A DNA stretch of 6,150 nucleotides, taken from the NCBI GenBank assembly GCA_023447015.1, contig JAEXPG010000076.1, positions 1 through 6,150 on the forward strand, given 5' to 3'. A program made the translations under genes and the position numbers. Positions within the stretch are counted from its first letter, which is position 1. Every line of letters begins with the position of its first letter. Under the pieces are notes generated by a model that was given only the letters and a program-made list of their open reading frames with translations, was not told the DNA's origin and made no database searches. The DNA is from Verrucomicrobiota bacterium. Its GTDB lineage: Bacteria > Verrucomicrobiota > Verrucomicrobiia > Opitutales > Opitutaceae. Below are positions 6,030 to 6,150 of this stretch, piece by piece.

Positions 6030-6045
6030 GTAATCACAGAACAAA

Positions 6046-6150
6046 ATGAGCAATACCATCGTTGGCAGCGCACTGCCGAACATCCCCTGGGAAGAGAAGC
6101 CCAAGGGCTACGTCCACGCCCTCTGGCGTTCCAGCCGCAATCCCTTGATC
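6046..6150 (+). CDS. Probable GH130 family glycoside phosphorylase/hydrolase, N-terminus only
   Basis: The ATG at 6046-6048 opens a 35-codon frame that runs off the right edge without a stop. It contains LPNIPWEEKPKG (10-21) and LWRSSRNPLI (26-35). These match the family's N-terminal pattern of an IPWE-[ED]-[KR]-P segment followed by a WR-x-x-x-NP-[IL]-I segment, seen in GH130 beta-mannoside phosphorylases such as mannosylglucose and mannooligosaccharide phosphorylases. There is no signal peptide in the visible part, so the enzyme is probably cytoplasmic, cleaving beta-mannosides with phosphate. The catalytic Asp and phosphate-binding residues lie beyond the window, so phosphorylase versus hydrolase and the linkage specificity are undecided. 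The start is preceded by an A-rich stretch (AGAACAAA) rather than a Shine-Dalgarno sequence. The 443-bp gap from ettA argues for an independent transcript. Confidence 0.75.
   Translation, partial: MSNTIVGSALPNIPWEEKPKGYVHALWRSSRNPLI

Larger units (their letters stand above)
5795..6045 (+). other. Noncoding region upstream of the GH130 gene: two hairpins and no recognised promoter
   Basis: No credible coding sequence was found here; short open frames show no conserved motif. Two stem-loops are visible: GCGCCG (5824-5829) with CGGCGC (5835-5840), and GCGCTC (5871-5876) with GAGCGC (5880-5885) around a GGG loop. TTGAAA at 5944-5949 resembles a -35 box, but the bases at the expected -10 position do not. 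The last 45 nt are less GC-rich and end in an A-rich stretch before the GH130 ATG, with no Shine-Dalgarno motif. The promoter for the GH130 gene most likely lies here, but I cannot place it. Confidence 0.4.

Noticed and set aside
5830..6033. Possible 67-residue cysteine-containing small protein upstream of the GH130 gene
   Set aside because: It has no ribosome-binding site and no conserved pattern, and its C-terminus is produced by the C9 run. It is more likely a chance open frame.
5592..6104. Minus-strand frames of 85 to 170 codons across the ettA-GH130 gap
   Set aside because: The translations are Arg/Pro/Ala-rich and lack recognisable motifs. One runs antisense into the GH130 start, and the region is dominated by inverted repeats.

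Overview
The window is GC-rich, with strongly G/C-biased third codon positions. It looks like ordinary chromosome from a Verrucomicrobiota bacterium, most likely close to Opitutaceae. That placement is inferred from the style of the secreted beta-helix protein: an N-terminal signal peptide, a C-terminal DPDNDGLPNLVEYATG-type segment and a final beta-domain ending in FYRLS. High GC and the neighbouring carbohydrate-active gene also fit. No phage, transposase, CRISPR, tRNA or rRNA signal was seen.

Layout from left to right. (1) Positions 1-1129, minus strand: most of an RsmB/NOL1/NOP2/Sun-family RNA m5C methyltransferase, whose C-terminus lies beyond the left edge. (2) Positions 1130-1279: a compact intergenic segment with a convincing minus-strand intrinsic terminator (1182-1218), two further GC palindromes, and an inverted repeat whose 3' arm covers the methyltransferase start codon. 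(3) Positions 1280-3739, minus strand: an 819-residue secreted right-handed parallel beta-helix protein, probably a carbohydrate-active enzyme of unassigned specificity. (4) Positions 3740-3916: a divergent intergenic region that must hold promoters in both directions. (5) Positions 3917-5602, plus strand: complete ettA, an ABC-F translation factor. (6) Positions 5603-6045: a 443-bp gap without a credible gene but rich in inverted repeats. It includes a near-perfect 11-bp-arm palindrome, a set of hairpins enclosed by an outer 8-bp inverted repeat, and G8 and C9 homopolymer runs. (7) Positions 6046-6150, plus strand: the first 35 codons of a probable GH130 glycoside phosphorylase or hydrolase, cut by the right edge.

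The methyltransferase and EttA are housekeeping functions (RNA modification and ribosome gating). The beta-helix protein and the GH130 start point to polysaccharide use, one secreted and one probably cytoplasmic, but nothing in the sequence ties them into one operon. The beta-helix gene has its own terminator and diverges from ettA, and GH130 is separated from ettA by the long structured gap. None of the four start codons is preceded by a recognisable Shine-Dalgarno motif.

I found no clear undescribed multi-gene system. The items most worth a second look are the folded intergenic element at about 5665-5794, the homopolymer tracts upstream of the GH130 start, and the beta-helix enzyme itself.
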